In this document: in pieces, positions 8,110 through 16,628 of the stretch
Numbering within the stretch: the first letter of the stretch is position 1
Layout: each line of letters begins with the position of its first letter
Origin: JADGGM01 sp035277485
Lineage (GTDB): Bacteria > Gemmatimonadota > Gemmatimonadetes > Gemmatimonadales > Gemmatimonadaceae
Length of the DNA: 64,000 bases
Direction of reading: 5' to 3'
Assembly: GCA_035277485.1 (NCBI GenBank)
Contig: DATEKK010000095.1
Span: 1-64,000 of the forward strand
Notes under the pieces: model-generated
Database searches by the model: none
Seen by the model: only the letters and a program-made list of their open reading frames with translations
What the model was told of the DNA's origin: nothing
Program-made: the position numbers and the translations under genes

Positions 8110-9051
8110 CTACGCGTGCAGATGCAGCTCGCGCTCGTACATCTCCTGCTGCTCGATCTGGACCGTGACGTGCTGGATGCCGAACAACCGCATCGCGTCC
8201 AGAATGTGTTCCAGCACGTGCTGGTGCCGCTCCGGCTCGCGGACGATCGCATGTGTACTCATCGCGATGACGCCCGAGGTCACCGTCCAGACGTGCAGGT
8301 CGTGTACGGCCTCGATGCCCGGAATCGCCTCGAGCTGCGCGCGCACGGCGCCCAACGAGATGTGCGACGGCGTCGACTCGAGCATCACGTCCACCGACTC
8401 GCGGACTAACGACCACGCGCTGCGCAGAATCAACAGCGAGACGATGATCGACGCGATCGGGTCCGCGAGGTGCCATCCCGTCGTGCGAATCATGACCGCG
8501 GCGACCACCGTTCCGACCGAGCCGAGTAGATCGCCCAGGATGTGCAGGTAGGCGCCGCGCAGATTGAGACTCGACTCGCTCGCCGGATGCAGCGTGCGCG
8601 CCGAGATCACGTTAGCCAGGAGCCCAACGAGCGCGATGACGAGCATGAGCCCGCCGGCAACGGATTCTGGTTGCCGGATGCGCGTGATCGCTTCCCAGAT
8701 GATGAACGCCGAGATGACGAGGAGCGCGCCGCCGTTGAGAAACGCGGCGAAGATCTCCAGCCGCAGATAGCCGTACGTCTTTTTCGGCGTCTCCGGACGA
8801 CGGCTGAACCACGTGACGAACAGGGTGAGGCCCAACGCGGCGACGTCGGTGAGCATATGTCCGGCGTCGGCGAGCAGCGTCAGCGAGTTCGCCACGAACC
8901 CACCCACGAGCTCGGCGACCAACACGAGCAGCGTGATCGTGAGCGCGATGCGCAGGCGGCCGGATTGCGACGCGCCACCATCATGCGTGTGCGCGTGACC
9001 CGGACCATGTGCATGTCCGTGCTCGTGCGAATGCGCGTGCGCTGGAGACAT
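8110..9051 (-). CDS. Cation diffusion facilitator (CDF) family metal efflux transporter
   Basis: Inner-membrane exporter of divalent metal ions (typically Zn, sometimes Co or Cd) driven by proton antiport. The 313-aa protein starts at ATG 9051 with a His-rich cytoplasmic tail (HAHSHEHGHAHGPGHAHTH), a probable metal-collecting loop. Six transmembrane helices follow, with the CDF metal sites HMLTD (in LLADAGHMLTD) and HILGD (in AYLHILGDLLGS). The C-terminal 90 residues form the usual cytoplasmic dimerisation domain. It resembles the CzcD/ZitB subgroup. It lies 41 bp behind pdxA in the same operon. A separate heavy-metal efflux system is encoded at 30.6-36.9 kb. Confidence 0.92.
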   Translation of the reverse strand: MSPAHAHSHEHGHAHGPGHAHTHDGGASQSGRLRIALTITLLVLVAELVGGFVANSLTLLADAGHMLTDVAALGLTLFVTWFSRRPETPKKTYGYLRLEIFAAFLNGGALLVISAFIIWEAITRIRQPESVAGGLMLVIALVGLLANVISARTLHPASESSLNLRGAYLHILGDLLGSVGTVVAAVMIRTTGWHLADPIASIIVSLLILRSAWSLVRESVDVMLESTPSHISLGAVRAQLEAIPGIEAVHDLHVWTVTSGVIAMSTHAIVREPERHQHVLEHILDAMRLFGIQHVTVQIEQQEMYERELHLHA

Positions 9052-9092
9052 GATGGCGCTGAGAATATGCGCCGCGACGCGCGGCGGGAAGG

Positions 9093-9983
9093 TCAGCGTG
9101 CCGCGAGGACGCGCGCGATGCGCGCGCACTCGAATACGGCGCGAATGAAACTCGATGGGTCGGCCAGACCGCGACCCGCGATGTCCAACGCAGTGCCGTG
9201 ATCGGGCGACGTGCGCGGGAACGGAAGGCCGAGCGTCACGTTCACCGCGCTGCCGAACGACGCGACCTTGATCGCGGTCATCCCCACATCGTGATACGGC
9301 GCGATCACCGCATCGAACTCGCCGCGCATCGCGCGCACGAACACGGTGTCGGCGGGGAACGGACCCGACATTCCGCTCGCGCGCGCGGCCGGTGCGAGCA
9401 GCTCGTCATCTTCCGCACCGAATCGGCCGTGGTCGCCGGCGTGCGGATTGAGCGCACAGAGCGCGATGCGCGGTTGGGCGAGGCCGTACCACTCCTGGAG
9501 CCCGCGACGCGTCACGCCCGCGGCCTCGATGATCGCATCGCGCGTGAGCGCGTGCGTCACCTCGCGTAGCGGGATGTGTGTGGTGGCGAGCACCACGCGC
9601 AAGCGATCGGACGCGAGCATCATCGCGACGCGCGAGCCGGTGAGGTGCGCGAGCATCTCGGTGTGCCCGGGAAAATCGAAGCCGCCGGCGAGCAGCGCGT
9701 GCTTGTCGATGGGGGCGGTAACTATGCCCTGCACCGCGCCGCTTTTGGCGAGCTCCACCGCGCGTTCGATGGCGCGTCCGGCGAGCGCGCCGGCTGCGGC
9801 CTCACCGCTGCCCGCCTTCCAGTCGCCCACGGATTCGTCCACCGTTAGGCTTGGTCCGCGCGGGCCCACGAGCACGAGCTCGGCCACGGCATGCAGCGTG
9901 TCGTCGTGCGCGGCGCGCTCCACGATCTCGGGGCCAATCCCCCGAGGATCGCCAAGCGTGACGGCGAGGCGCGGGCGGCTCAC
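9093..9983 (-). CDS. pdxA: 4-hydroxythreonine-4-phosphate dehydrogenase
   Basis: NAD-dependent, metal-requiring dehydrogenase of the DXP-dependent pyridoxal-5-phosphate pathway; it converts 4-hydroxythreonine phosphate for condensation by PdxJ. Family hallmarks are TLGDPRGIGPEI at the N-terminus, TAPIDKHAL, PGHTEMLA, NPHAGD and PYHDVGM; the three His in the last motifs are the metal ligands. At 296 aa it is about 30 residues shorter than most PdxA proteins, mostly before residue 60. The GTG start overlaps the TGA of the upstream S4-domain gene by 4 bp. A SurA-like foldase gene lies just upstream, echoing the surA-pdxA order known in enterobacteria. Confidence 0.93.
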   Translation of the reverse strand: MSRPRLAVTLGDPRGIGPEIVERAAHDDTLHAVAELVLVGPRGPSLTVDESVGDWKAGSGEAAAGALAGRAIERAVELAKSGAVQGIVTAPIDKHALLAGGFDFPGHTEMLAHLTGSRVAMMLASDRLRVVLATTHIPLREVTHALTRDAIIEAAGVTRRGLQEWYGLAQPRIALCALNPHAGDHGRFGAEDDELLAPAARASGMSGPFPADTVFVRAMRGEFDAVIAPYHDVGMTAIKVASFGSAVNVTLGLPFPRTSPDHGTALDIAGRGLADPSSFIRAVFECARIARVLAAR

Positions 9984-10252
9984 GCGTCGGCGCCCGGGTC
10001 GGGGCTGTCGCGTAACACGCGGTAGAGCGTTTTCGCGTGCGCGCGACTCACGTTGGCGCCGATGTCGCCGGTGAGCTCGATGTCGAGCGATCGGTTGGCG
10101 TATTCGATGCCGATCCGGTCGCCAACGTGCACTTCGGTGGATGCTTTGGCGCGCGTGCCGTTCACCGACACGGCGCCGACGTCACACGCTTCTTTGCCCT
10201 CGCTCCTGCTGCGGACGAGCAGCAATCGTTTCAGCGCGAGGTCCACGCGCAC
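9980..10252 (-). CDS. S4-domain RNA-binding protein (Hsp15/HslR-like)
   Basis: A 90-aa protein that is essentially one S4 RNA-binding fold: MRVDLALKRLLLVRSRSEG, then a characteristic loop with VSVNG and KASTEVHVGDRI. Such stand-alone S4 proteins, like Hsp15 of E. coli, bind ribosomal RNA on stalled large subunits; the exact target here is inferred. The GTG start lies 3 bp after the stop of the SurA-like gene, and its own TGA overlaps the pdxA start, so all three should be translated from one mRNA. Confidence 0.8.
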   Translation of the reverse strand: MRVDLALKRLLLVRSRSEGKEACDVGAVSVNGTRAKASTEVHVGDRIGIEYANRSLDIELTGDIGANVSRAHAKTLYRVLRDSPDPGADA

Positions 10253-10255
10253 CGT

Positions 10256-11755
10256 TCAGGGCACGTTCATGACGGCGACGTACGTCTCTTTGCGCAGCGA
10301 ATCCAGGTAGTGGCGAATCGCCTTCTGCTGCGACAACTGATCGCGAATGCGTTCGCGATAATCCGCGAGCGTCGGCTCGCGCGCGCCACTGACGGACGTG
10401 AGATCGAGGATGAAGAACTTGGGCACGCCGCGCGACTTGTCCTCGATCGTGAACGGATCGAGAATGTCGCCCGATTTGTGCCCCGCGATCGCCGCTTGGT
10501 ACTCCTTGGGCAGCTGCGCTTGCGGGAACGGATCCGGCATCAATTTCTCTTCCGACGGATCGTGATACTTGGCGGCGAGGCTGTCGAACGATGCACCGTG
10601 TCTCAAGAGCTTCGCCACGCTGTCGGCGAGCACGCGCGCCCGCGCGATGTCGGCCGAGTCGATCTGCGGACGAATCAGAATCTGACGGCCGCGCACTTCC
10701 GCGGGTTGGACGCGATCGATCTTGATGATGTGGTAGCCGAACACCGTCTTGATGATGGGGCTCACCTGGCCGGGGGGCAGCGCGAAGTACATCGCGTCGA
10801 AGTTAGGCACGAACTCGCCGCGGCGGTGCCAGCCCAGATCGCCGCCCTGGTCTTTCGTCGTTGCATCCATCGATTCGCGCTTGGCGATCTGCGCGAAGTC
10901 GCCGCCCTTGCGGATCTCGGCGAGCAACGAATCGGTCTTGAGCAGCGCCGCGGAGTCTTCCTTGATGCTCGGCTGCGGCGAGATCACGATCTGCTTGTAC
11001 GTGACCGTGGCCGGGAGCTTCTGAATCTGTCCCTTGGTCGCCTGGAAGAACGAGTCCACTTCCGCTTCCGACACCGGCATGCTCGTGAGCTTGCCGTCGC
11101 CGCGCAGCTTCTCGAACAACTTCTGCTGCAGCGATTCGCGGCGGGCCTTGTCGAGCAGGAAGCGGCGGAATTCATCGGGCGTCGCGAATCCCGACAGCTT
11201 GAGCTGCTGGCGGAATTCCTGTTCGCTCGCGAAGCGTCCGCGAATTTGTTGGAAGCGCTGATCGACCTCGGTCGCGAGGTCGTTGTCGCTCACATCGATT
11301 TTCTCGGCGTGCGCCTGTTGCACCAGCAGCTCTTCATCGATGATCGACGACAGGATGTCATGGATCATGCGCGATTGCCCAGCGGAGTCCGCTGGGAGCG
11401 TCGCGCCCTGCGCGCGCGCGGCGTTGATCGCATCTTCGATGTCGCTGCGCAGAATCGGCTGGTCGCCGACGACCGCGACGACGCCATCGATCGGAACGAC
11501 GGTGCCGGGCGGCGGCATCTCCGGCTCGCCCGGTGCGGGCGCCGTACCCGGTGTCGGGGTCGGCGGCATCGTCAATTTTGGCGCGACTAACGTGTCGTTA
11601 GACGAAGCCGAGTCCTGAGCCGCCGCCGAATCGCGCGCGGTGGTCGTATCGCGAACGGTCGTGTCGCGCCTGGTGGTCGAGTCCTGCGCCATGACCGGCG
11701 CCGAACCCAGAAGCACACCCACCAGCAGCGCTGCCGTAAAACGCAAGGTCGTCAT
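10256..11755 (-). CDS. SurA-like periplasmic peptidyl-prolyl isomerase/chaperone
   Basis: I start at ATG 11755 (MTTLRFTAALLVGVLL), which gives a clean signal peptide cleaved near PVMAQ; nine further codons upstream are possible. The 499-aa protein has an Asp/Thr/Pro-rich linker, a SurA-type N-domain (about 95-250, beginning VDGVVAVVGDQPILRSDIE), one canonical PpiC parvulin domain (about 265-370, GGDLGWHRRGEFVPNF and FGYHIIKI) and a second, degenerate parvulin domain. SurA escorts outer-membrane proteins through the periplasm to the BAM complex. It is followed by the S4 gene and pdxA and preceded 36 bp upstream by another PpiC protein, so the two foldases probably work together. Confidence 0.88.
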   Translation of the reverse strand: MTTLRFTAALLVGVLLGSAPVMAQDSTTRRDTTVRDTTTARDSAAAQDSASSNDTLVAPKLTMPPTPTPGTAPAPGEPEMPPPGTVVPIDGVVAVVGDQPILRSDIEDAINAARAQGATLPADSAGQSRMIHDILSSIIDEELLVQQAHAEKIDVSDNDLATEVDQRFQQIRGRFASEQEFRQQLKLSGFATPDEFRRFLLDKARRESLQQKLFEKLRGDGKLTSMPVSEAEVDSFFQATKGQIQKLPATVTYKQIVISPQPSIKEDSAALLKTDSLLAEIRKGGDFAQIAKRESMDATTKDQGGDLGWHRRGEFVPNFDAMYFALPPGQVSPIIKTVFGYHIIKIDRVQPAEVRGRQILIRPQIDSADIARARVLADSVAKLLRHGASFDSLAAKYHDPSEEKLMPDPFPQAQLPKEYQAAIAGHKSGDILDPFTIEDKSRGVPKFFILDLTSVSGAREPTLADYRERIRDQLSQQKAIRHYLDSLRKETYVAVMNVP

Positions 11756-11791
11756 ACCGGTGCTACACGCGGTCCGGGACACAATGTTCCA

Positions 11792-13246
11792 TTACGGCTT
11801 GGTCTTGCCGGTGTCGGATTTCGCGGGCGCCGGCGGCGGGCCGAGCGGGACCTCGGAAGGCGGCCGGTTCTTGGCGCGCACCGAATCCTGCTTCGCCTTC
11901 TCCTTGTTCGCCTGATCGGTGGCGGACGTGAGCGCCGCGTCGTTCACCTTCCACGCGTACTTGGCGCGCAGGAGCTGCTCGATCGGCGGCGGCACGGCCA
12001 CATACTGCGCCTGCTGCGTCATCAGCTTGTCGAGATACTGATCCGCGCGCGTCGCGGCGATGCGCTCGCGCTCGGCCGACGTCTTGCCGCTGTCGGCGAG
12101 CGACTTGGGCGACACGCCTAACCGATCCCACAGCGCGCTCACCGCCTGCGAGAACCGCGCGTGCAGCTGCGCCAGGTCCGCCGAGTCGAGCTGGATGTTC
12201 GCGCTGTCGGCCTCGTGGAGCACGAGCTCGTTGCGCTCGACGTTCTTGATGAACTCGGTCACCTGCGTGTCCGGCGCCTGCTTGAGGCCCATCTCGATCT
12301 GCGACTTCTGCGGGTAGGCATCCACCCACTTGACGAGCCTGCCTAACGTGAGGGGGCCCGCGTTCGACGTCGCGAGCACGACGTCATCGTTCGCGTGCGC
12401 GTCGAGATCCTTCGACGCGTCGCGCAGCACGCTGAGCGCGTTGTCGCGCACCTTCACGTTGCCGGTGGTCTCGAGTCCCACGATCCACAAGCTGTCGGCG
12501 TGGCGCATCGCGTCCTGGTTGATCTGACGGCCGAAGTCATCCTTCACCTCGGGGAACGTCGAGCGGCGAATGATGTGGTAGCCGAACTGCGTCTCCACCA
12601 CGGGCGAAATCTCACCGGGCTTGAGCGCGAGCACCGCGTCCTCGAACTGCTTGACCATCATTCCTTTCGGGAACAGGCCGAGGCTGCCGCCGCGGGCGGC
12701 CGAGCTCGGATCCTGGCTGTTCTTGCGGGCGAGGTCGGCGAAATTCTGTTCGGTCACCTGCTTGCGCAGCGCTTCCGCCTTCTTGTGGATCGAGTCTTTC
12801 ACCGCCTGATTCGCGCCGGGCGGCACCGTGAGCAGAATGTGGCTCGCCGCCAGCATCTCACCCTGCGCGTAGCGTTGGGCGAGATTCGTGGTGTCCATAC
12901 CGGTGTAGGTCTTGGCATGCTCCTCGTGCCACTTGCTCATGCGCTCCTGCGCGATCACCGACCAGAGCGCTTGATCGACGAGCTTGGGATCGGTGAGCGA
13001 GTCCTGGTGCGCCGCGGCGTCGGCGAGCAATTCGTAATCGACCCACAAATTCGTGATCGTGGTCGCGATTTCGTGATTGACCGGCACTTTCGCTTGCGCG
13101 AGCAGCGAGCCCAATCGCTGGACCGACAGCTCCTGCGACCCCGCCTTGGCGGCGACATCCACATGGGCGGTCATGGCGTCCTTGAAACCCTCGCACGCGG
13201 TCAGGACCAGGGCAGCAGCGGCGAGCGGCAGGAATCTCAGTTTCAT
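11792..13246 (-). CDS. PpiC-type peptidyl-prolyl isomerase lipoprotein (PrsA-like)
   Basis: The 484-aa product starts at ATG 13246; the signal peptide ends in the lipobox LVLTAC, so the protein is membrane-anchored on the periplasmic side. The central parvulin domain (about 130-240) shows SHILLTVPP, RGGSLGLFPKGMMVKQFE and FGYHIIRR. A SurA_N-like helical region precedes it, and a long C-terminal region with Lys/Pro-rich tail follows. It has the plan of PrsA/PpiD-type foldases. It lies between mfd (70 bp upstream) and the SurA-like gene (36 bp downstream), all one direction. No Shine-Dalgarno is obvious, so the start rests on the signal peptide. Confidence 0.85.
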   Translation of the reverse strand: MKLRFLPLAAAALVLTACEGFKDAMTAHVDVAAKAGSQELSVQRLGSLLAQAKVPVNHEIATTITNLWVDYELLADAAAHQDSLTDPKLVDQALWSVIAQERMSKWHEEHAKTYTGMDTTNLAQRYAQGEMLAASHILLTVPPGANQAVKDSIHKKAEALRKQVTEQNFADLARKNSQDPSSAARGGSLGLFPKGMMVKQFEDAVLALKPGEISPVVETQFGYHIIRRSTFPEVKDDFGRQINQDAMRHADSLWIVGLETTGNVKVRDNALSVLRDASKDLDAHANDDVVLATSNAGPLTLGRLVKWVDAYPQKSQIEMGLKQAPDTQVTEFIKNVERNELVLHEADSANIQLDSADLAQLHARFSQAVSALWDRLGVSPKSLADSGKTSAERERIAATRADQYLDKLMTQQAQYVAVPPPIEQLLRAKYAWKVNDAALTSATDQANKEKAKQDSVRAKNRPPSEVPLGPPPAPAKSDTGKTKP

Positions 13247-13316
13247 CGGAGAAAGAGAATGAATGTTGGAGGCGCCGTGGTGCATCGGCAGTCGCGTCCC
13301 CCGCTACACCCGCAGG

Positions 13317-16300
13317 TTACACGGTTGTCAGGCTCTTGAGCGCGGCGACGAGTCCGGATAATAAATCGCCGCCGCCCAGCCGTGAGATCTTGAGGGACAG
13401 CGGTTGCGTGCGCCGCACTTCGGCCTGGAATTGCACCTCGCGAAACGCCGCGGTAAGTCCTTTCAGGCGCGGCATCGCGTCAGCCCGAAAGGTAACACGC
13501 GCCTCGTCGCCGCGCACCAGTATGCCTTCGATCCCGAGCCGCCCCCCGAGAATGCGCAGGAGCGCACTGGCCAGGAACGCGGTAGCGGGAGGTGGCAACG
13601 GGCCGAACCGGTCGCGTAGCTCGTCGCGCAACGCGTCCACCTCGGCGGCTTCGGTCATCTGTGCCAGGCGGCGGTACACGTCGAGCTTGGCCTCGGGCAT
13701 CGGGACGTAGTCGTCGGGCAGGTAGCTGCCAATGTCCATGGAGACCTCGGCCGGCAAGAGCTTGGGGCCGCCGTCGCCGCGCACGAGCCGGTTCACGGTT
13801 TCGTCGAGCATGCGCAGGTACATCTCGAATCCCACCGCCTGTGCGAAGCCCGACTGCTCGGGACCGAGCAGGTTCCCCGCCCCGCGCATCTCGAGATCCT
13901 TGAGCGCGATCTGGTACCCGGCGCCGAGCTCGGTGTGGTGCTCGAGCACTTGCAGACGGCGCTCGGCTTCCGGATCGACGTTGTCGGGGACGAGCAGGTA
14001 GCAGTACGCGCGCCGGTGCGAGCGCCCGACGCGGCCGCGCAACTGGTACAATTGGGCGAGGCCGAAATAGTCGGCGCGGTTCACGAACATTGTATTGGCG
14101 TTCGATACATCGAGACCGGACTCGACGATCATCGTCGACACGAGCACATCGACCTCGCCCGACACGAAGCGGCGCATCACGTGCTCGAGATCGCGCTCGC
14201 GCATCTGGCCGTGTGCGACGGCGACGCGCGCGCGGGGCAGCAGGCGCTGGATGTGATCGGCGACGCCTTGGATGGTCTCGATGCGGTTGTGGACGAAGAA
14301 CACCTGGCCGCCCCGGTCGATCTCGCGCGCGACGCCTTCGTCGATCAGGCCATCGTCCCAGGGCTCGACGAACGTGAGCACCGGCGATCGGTCGCGCGGC
14401 GCGGTCTGCATGAGCGTCACGTCGCGAAGCCCCGCCAGCGATTGATGCAGCGTGCGCGGAATGGGCGTGGCGGTGAGGGTCAGGACATCGGTCTCGAGCT
14501 TGATCTGCTTGAGGCGTTCCTTGTGCTTCACGCCGAAGCGGTGTTCCTCGTCGATCACGAGCAGCCCGAGGTCCTTGAAGGCCACGTCGGGGCTCAAGAG
14601 CCGGTGCGTGCCGATCACGATATCGACCTTGCCTTCGCCTAACGCAGCGATGACGGCTGCCTGCTCTTTGGGCGTTTGAAACCGGCTCAGCGTTTCGACG
14701 CGCACCGGGAAATCCGCCAGGCGCTCGCTGAACGTGCGGCCGTGCTGCTCGGCGAGAATCGTGGTCGGCACCAGCACTGCCGCCTGGCGCGCGGACTGAA
14801 CCGCCTTGAACGCCGCGCGCACGGCGACTTCGGTTTTGCCGTAGCCCACGTCGCCCACGAGCAGGCGATCCATGGGGCGCGGGCTCTCCATGTCGCGCTT
14901 CACCTGGTCGGTGGCCGTGCGTTGGTCGGGCGTGTCCTCGAACAGGAAGGACGACTCGAGTTGGCGCTGCCACGAGTTGTCGGGTAGCGCGCTCTGCTTG
15001 GTTGCGGTGCGGCGCCGAGCGTAGAGGTCGAGCAGCTCCATGGCCATTTCCCGCAGCGCCGCGCGCGTGCGGTCGCGCTGATGCGCCCAACGCTTTCCGC
15101 CTAACTTGTGCAGGCGCGGCGGCGGCGCGTCTTCGCCCGCGTCGCCCGATCGATAGCGCTCGATCTGGTCGATGCGGTAGAGCGGGACGTTGAGCCGGTC
15201 GCCGCCCTCGTACTCGATGACCGCCGCTTCGATTGTGCTCTCTTTGACGAACACTTGTTCGATGCCGCGATAGATCCCGATGCCGTGCTCGAGGTGCACC
15301 ACGTAGTCGCCGGGCTTGAGGCCGTTGAGGCTCTCGAGCGGCGCGCCGGTGGCGTAGCGGCGCTGGCGGCGGATACGGCGCTCGCGGCGGAAGATCTCGT
15401 GGTCCGTTAGGACACGGAGTCCTTCGGTGTGTCCCGACGGCGGAATGACGAACCCGCCGCTCACGACGCCCACGGCGAGCGCGGCCTCGCTGGCCGTCCA
15501 TCCCGCTTCGTCGAGCAGCTCCTCGAGGCGCTCCGCCTGGCCGATGTTGTCGCAGAGGATCACCGTCGGTGTGCCGTCATCGACGATGCGGCGGAGCCGC
15601 TTGATGTCGCGGTCGACGGCCTCGGGCGGGCGGATCGCGAACCCGACGTCCGGCTCGTTAGGCGTCGTGTCGCCGGCTGCGTTAGGCGGCACGAGCGCCA
15701 GGACGCCCAGGCGCGACATGGAGGCCGCGGCGTCGTCGGGCGGCTGGAACAGCGCGTCGCGCGCGGGCGCGTCTTCGCCGCGGCGACGCGCGAGCTCGAT
15801 GTGATGCCGCGCTTCTTCCCACGTGCGGCGCATCTCGGCGTCCACGTGCGCGTGCGCCGGCACGACGAGCACCGTGTCGGGCGGCACGAGATCGAGCAGC
15901 GATCCGCGCTCGGCCGATTCCGCGCGCTCGCTCGGCCGCGCGTCCACCGGCAGCACGAGCGCGACGTCGGCGTCCCGCGTCGAGCGCTGCGTGAGGATGT
16001 CGAAGTGGCGCAGCGACGCGATCTCGTCGCCCCAGAACTCGAGGCGCACGGGGTTCGCCATGCCGAAGCTGTAAATGTCGACGATGCCGCCACGCACGCT
16101 GAACTGTGCGACGTCGTCCACGAGATCCACGCGCTCGAAGCCCACTTGCTCGAGATGCTGCACGAGGTCCTCGAGCCGGTGGACGTCGCCGACGTGGAGC
16201 TCCAGTCGCGCGGTGCGCACCACGTCGGGCAGACGGGTGCGCTCGAGCACCGCTCGCGCGGTCGTAATGAGTGTGCGAACTCCGCCGCGAGCCACGCGCT

Positions 16301-16628
16301 CGAGCGTTTCGACGCGCTCACCGGCCACCTCGAGATGCGGCTCGACCTCGCCGAAGCCTTCGCGCGGCGGATAGAGCGCGGTTGCATCATCGTCCTGCAG
16401 CACCGTGAGGTCGGCGAGCCATCGCTCGGCCTCGGGGAGCGAGTCGGCGACCACGACGAGAAACCGCCGTTGGCCCAACTTTCTGCCTAACGCTGCAACG
16501 AGCGCGGCGTCGCTCGACCCCGGCAACCCGCCGATCGTGAGGCGGTGTCCGGGTTCGGGCACCGTATTGAGGAGTCGCGCGAACGATGTCAGCGACTCGA
16601 TGGCGTCGAGCAGGCGGGGGAGCGGCAT
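13317..16628 (-). CDS. mfd: Transcription-repair coupling factor Mfd
   Basis: DNA translocase that removes RNA polymerase stalled at lesions and recruits UvrA. At 1103 aa it has the normal length. In order: UvrB-like N-terminal modules, a CarD-like polymerase-interaction domain (GDYVVHLEHGIGIYRG), RecG-like helicase lobes with Walker A GDVGYGKTE, the DEEH box (IDEEHRFG), TATPIPRT and QLRGRVGRS, then the TRCF domain. I start at ATG 16628, which shares its A with the TGA of the upstream BatA-like gene. A longer frame reaching 17867 would run through that gene in another phase and is rejected. uvrA, encoding a partner, is at 42.7 kb. Confidence 0.97.
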   Translation of the reverse strand: MPLPRLLDAIESLTSFARLLNTVPEPGHRLTIGGLPGSSDAALVAALGRKLGQRRFLVVVADSLPEAERWLADLTVLQDDDATALYPPREGFGEVEPHLEVAGERVETLERVARGGVRTLITTARAVLERTRLPDVVRTARLELHVGDVHRLEDLVQHLEQVGFERVDLVDDVAQFSVRGGIVDIYSFGMANPVRLEFWGDEIASLRHFDILTQRSTRDADVALVLPVDARPSERAESAERGSLLDLVPPDTVLVVPAHAHVDAEMRRTWEEARHHIELARRRGEDAPARDALFQPPDDAAASMSRLGVLALVPPNAAGDTTPNEPDVGFAIRPPEAVDRDIKRLRRIVDDGTPTVILCDNIGQAERLEELLDEAGWTASEAALAVGVVSGGFVIPPSGHTEGLRVLTDHEIFRRERRIRRQRRYATGAPLESLNGLKPGDYVVHLEHGIGIYRGIEQVFVKESTIEAAVIEYEGGDRLNVPLYRIDQIERYRSGDAGEDAPPPRLHKLGGKRWAHQRDRTRAALREMAMELLDLYARRRTATKQSALPDNSWQRQLESSFLFEDTPDQRTATDQVKRDMESPRPMDRLLVGDVGYGKTEVAVRAAFKAVQSARQAAVLVPTTILAEQHGRTFSERLADFPVRVETLSRFQTPKEQAAVIAALGEGKVDIVIGTHRLLSPDVAFKDLGLLVIDEEHRFGVKHKERLKQIKLETDVLTLTATPIPRTLHQSLAGLRDVTLMQTAPRDRSPVLTFVEPWDDGLIDEGVAREIDRGGQVFFVHNRIETIQGVADHIQRLLPRARVAVAHGQMRERDLEHVMRRFVSGEVDVLVSTMIVESGLDVSNANTMFVNRADYFGLAQLYQLRGRVGRSHRRAYCYLLVPDNVDPEAERRLQVLEHHTELGAGYQIALKDLEMRGAGNLLGPEQSGFAQAVGFEMYLRMLDETVNRLVRGDGGPKLLPAEVSMDIGSYLPDDYVPMPEAKLDVYRRLAQMTEAAEVDALRDELRDRFGPLPPPATAFLASALLRILGGRLGIEGILVRGDEARVTFRADAMPRLKGLTAAFREVQFQAEVRRTQPLSLKISRLGGGDLLSGLVAALKSLTTV

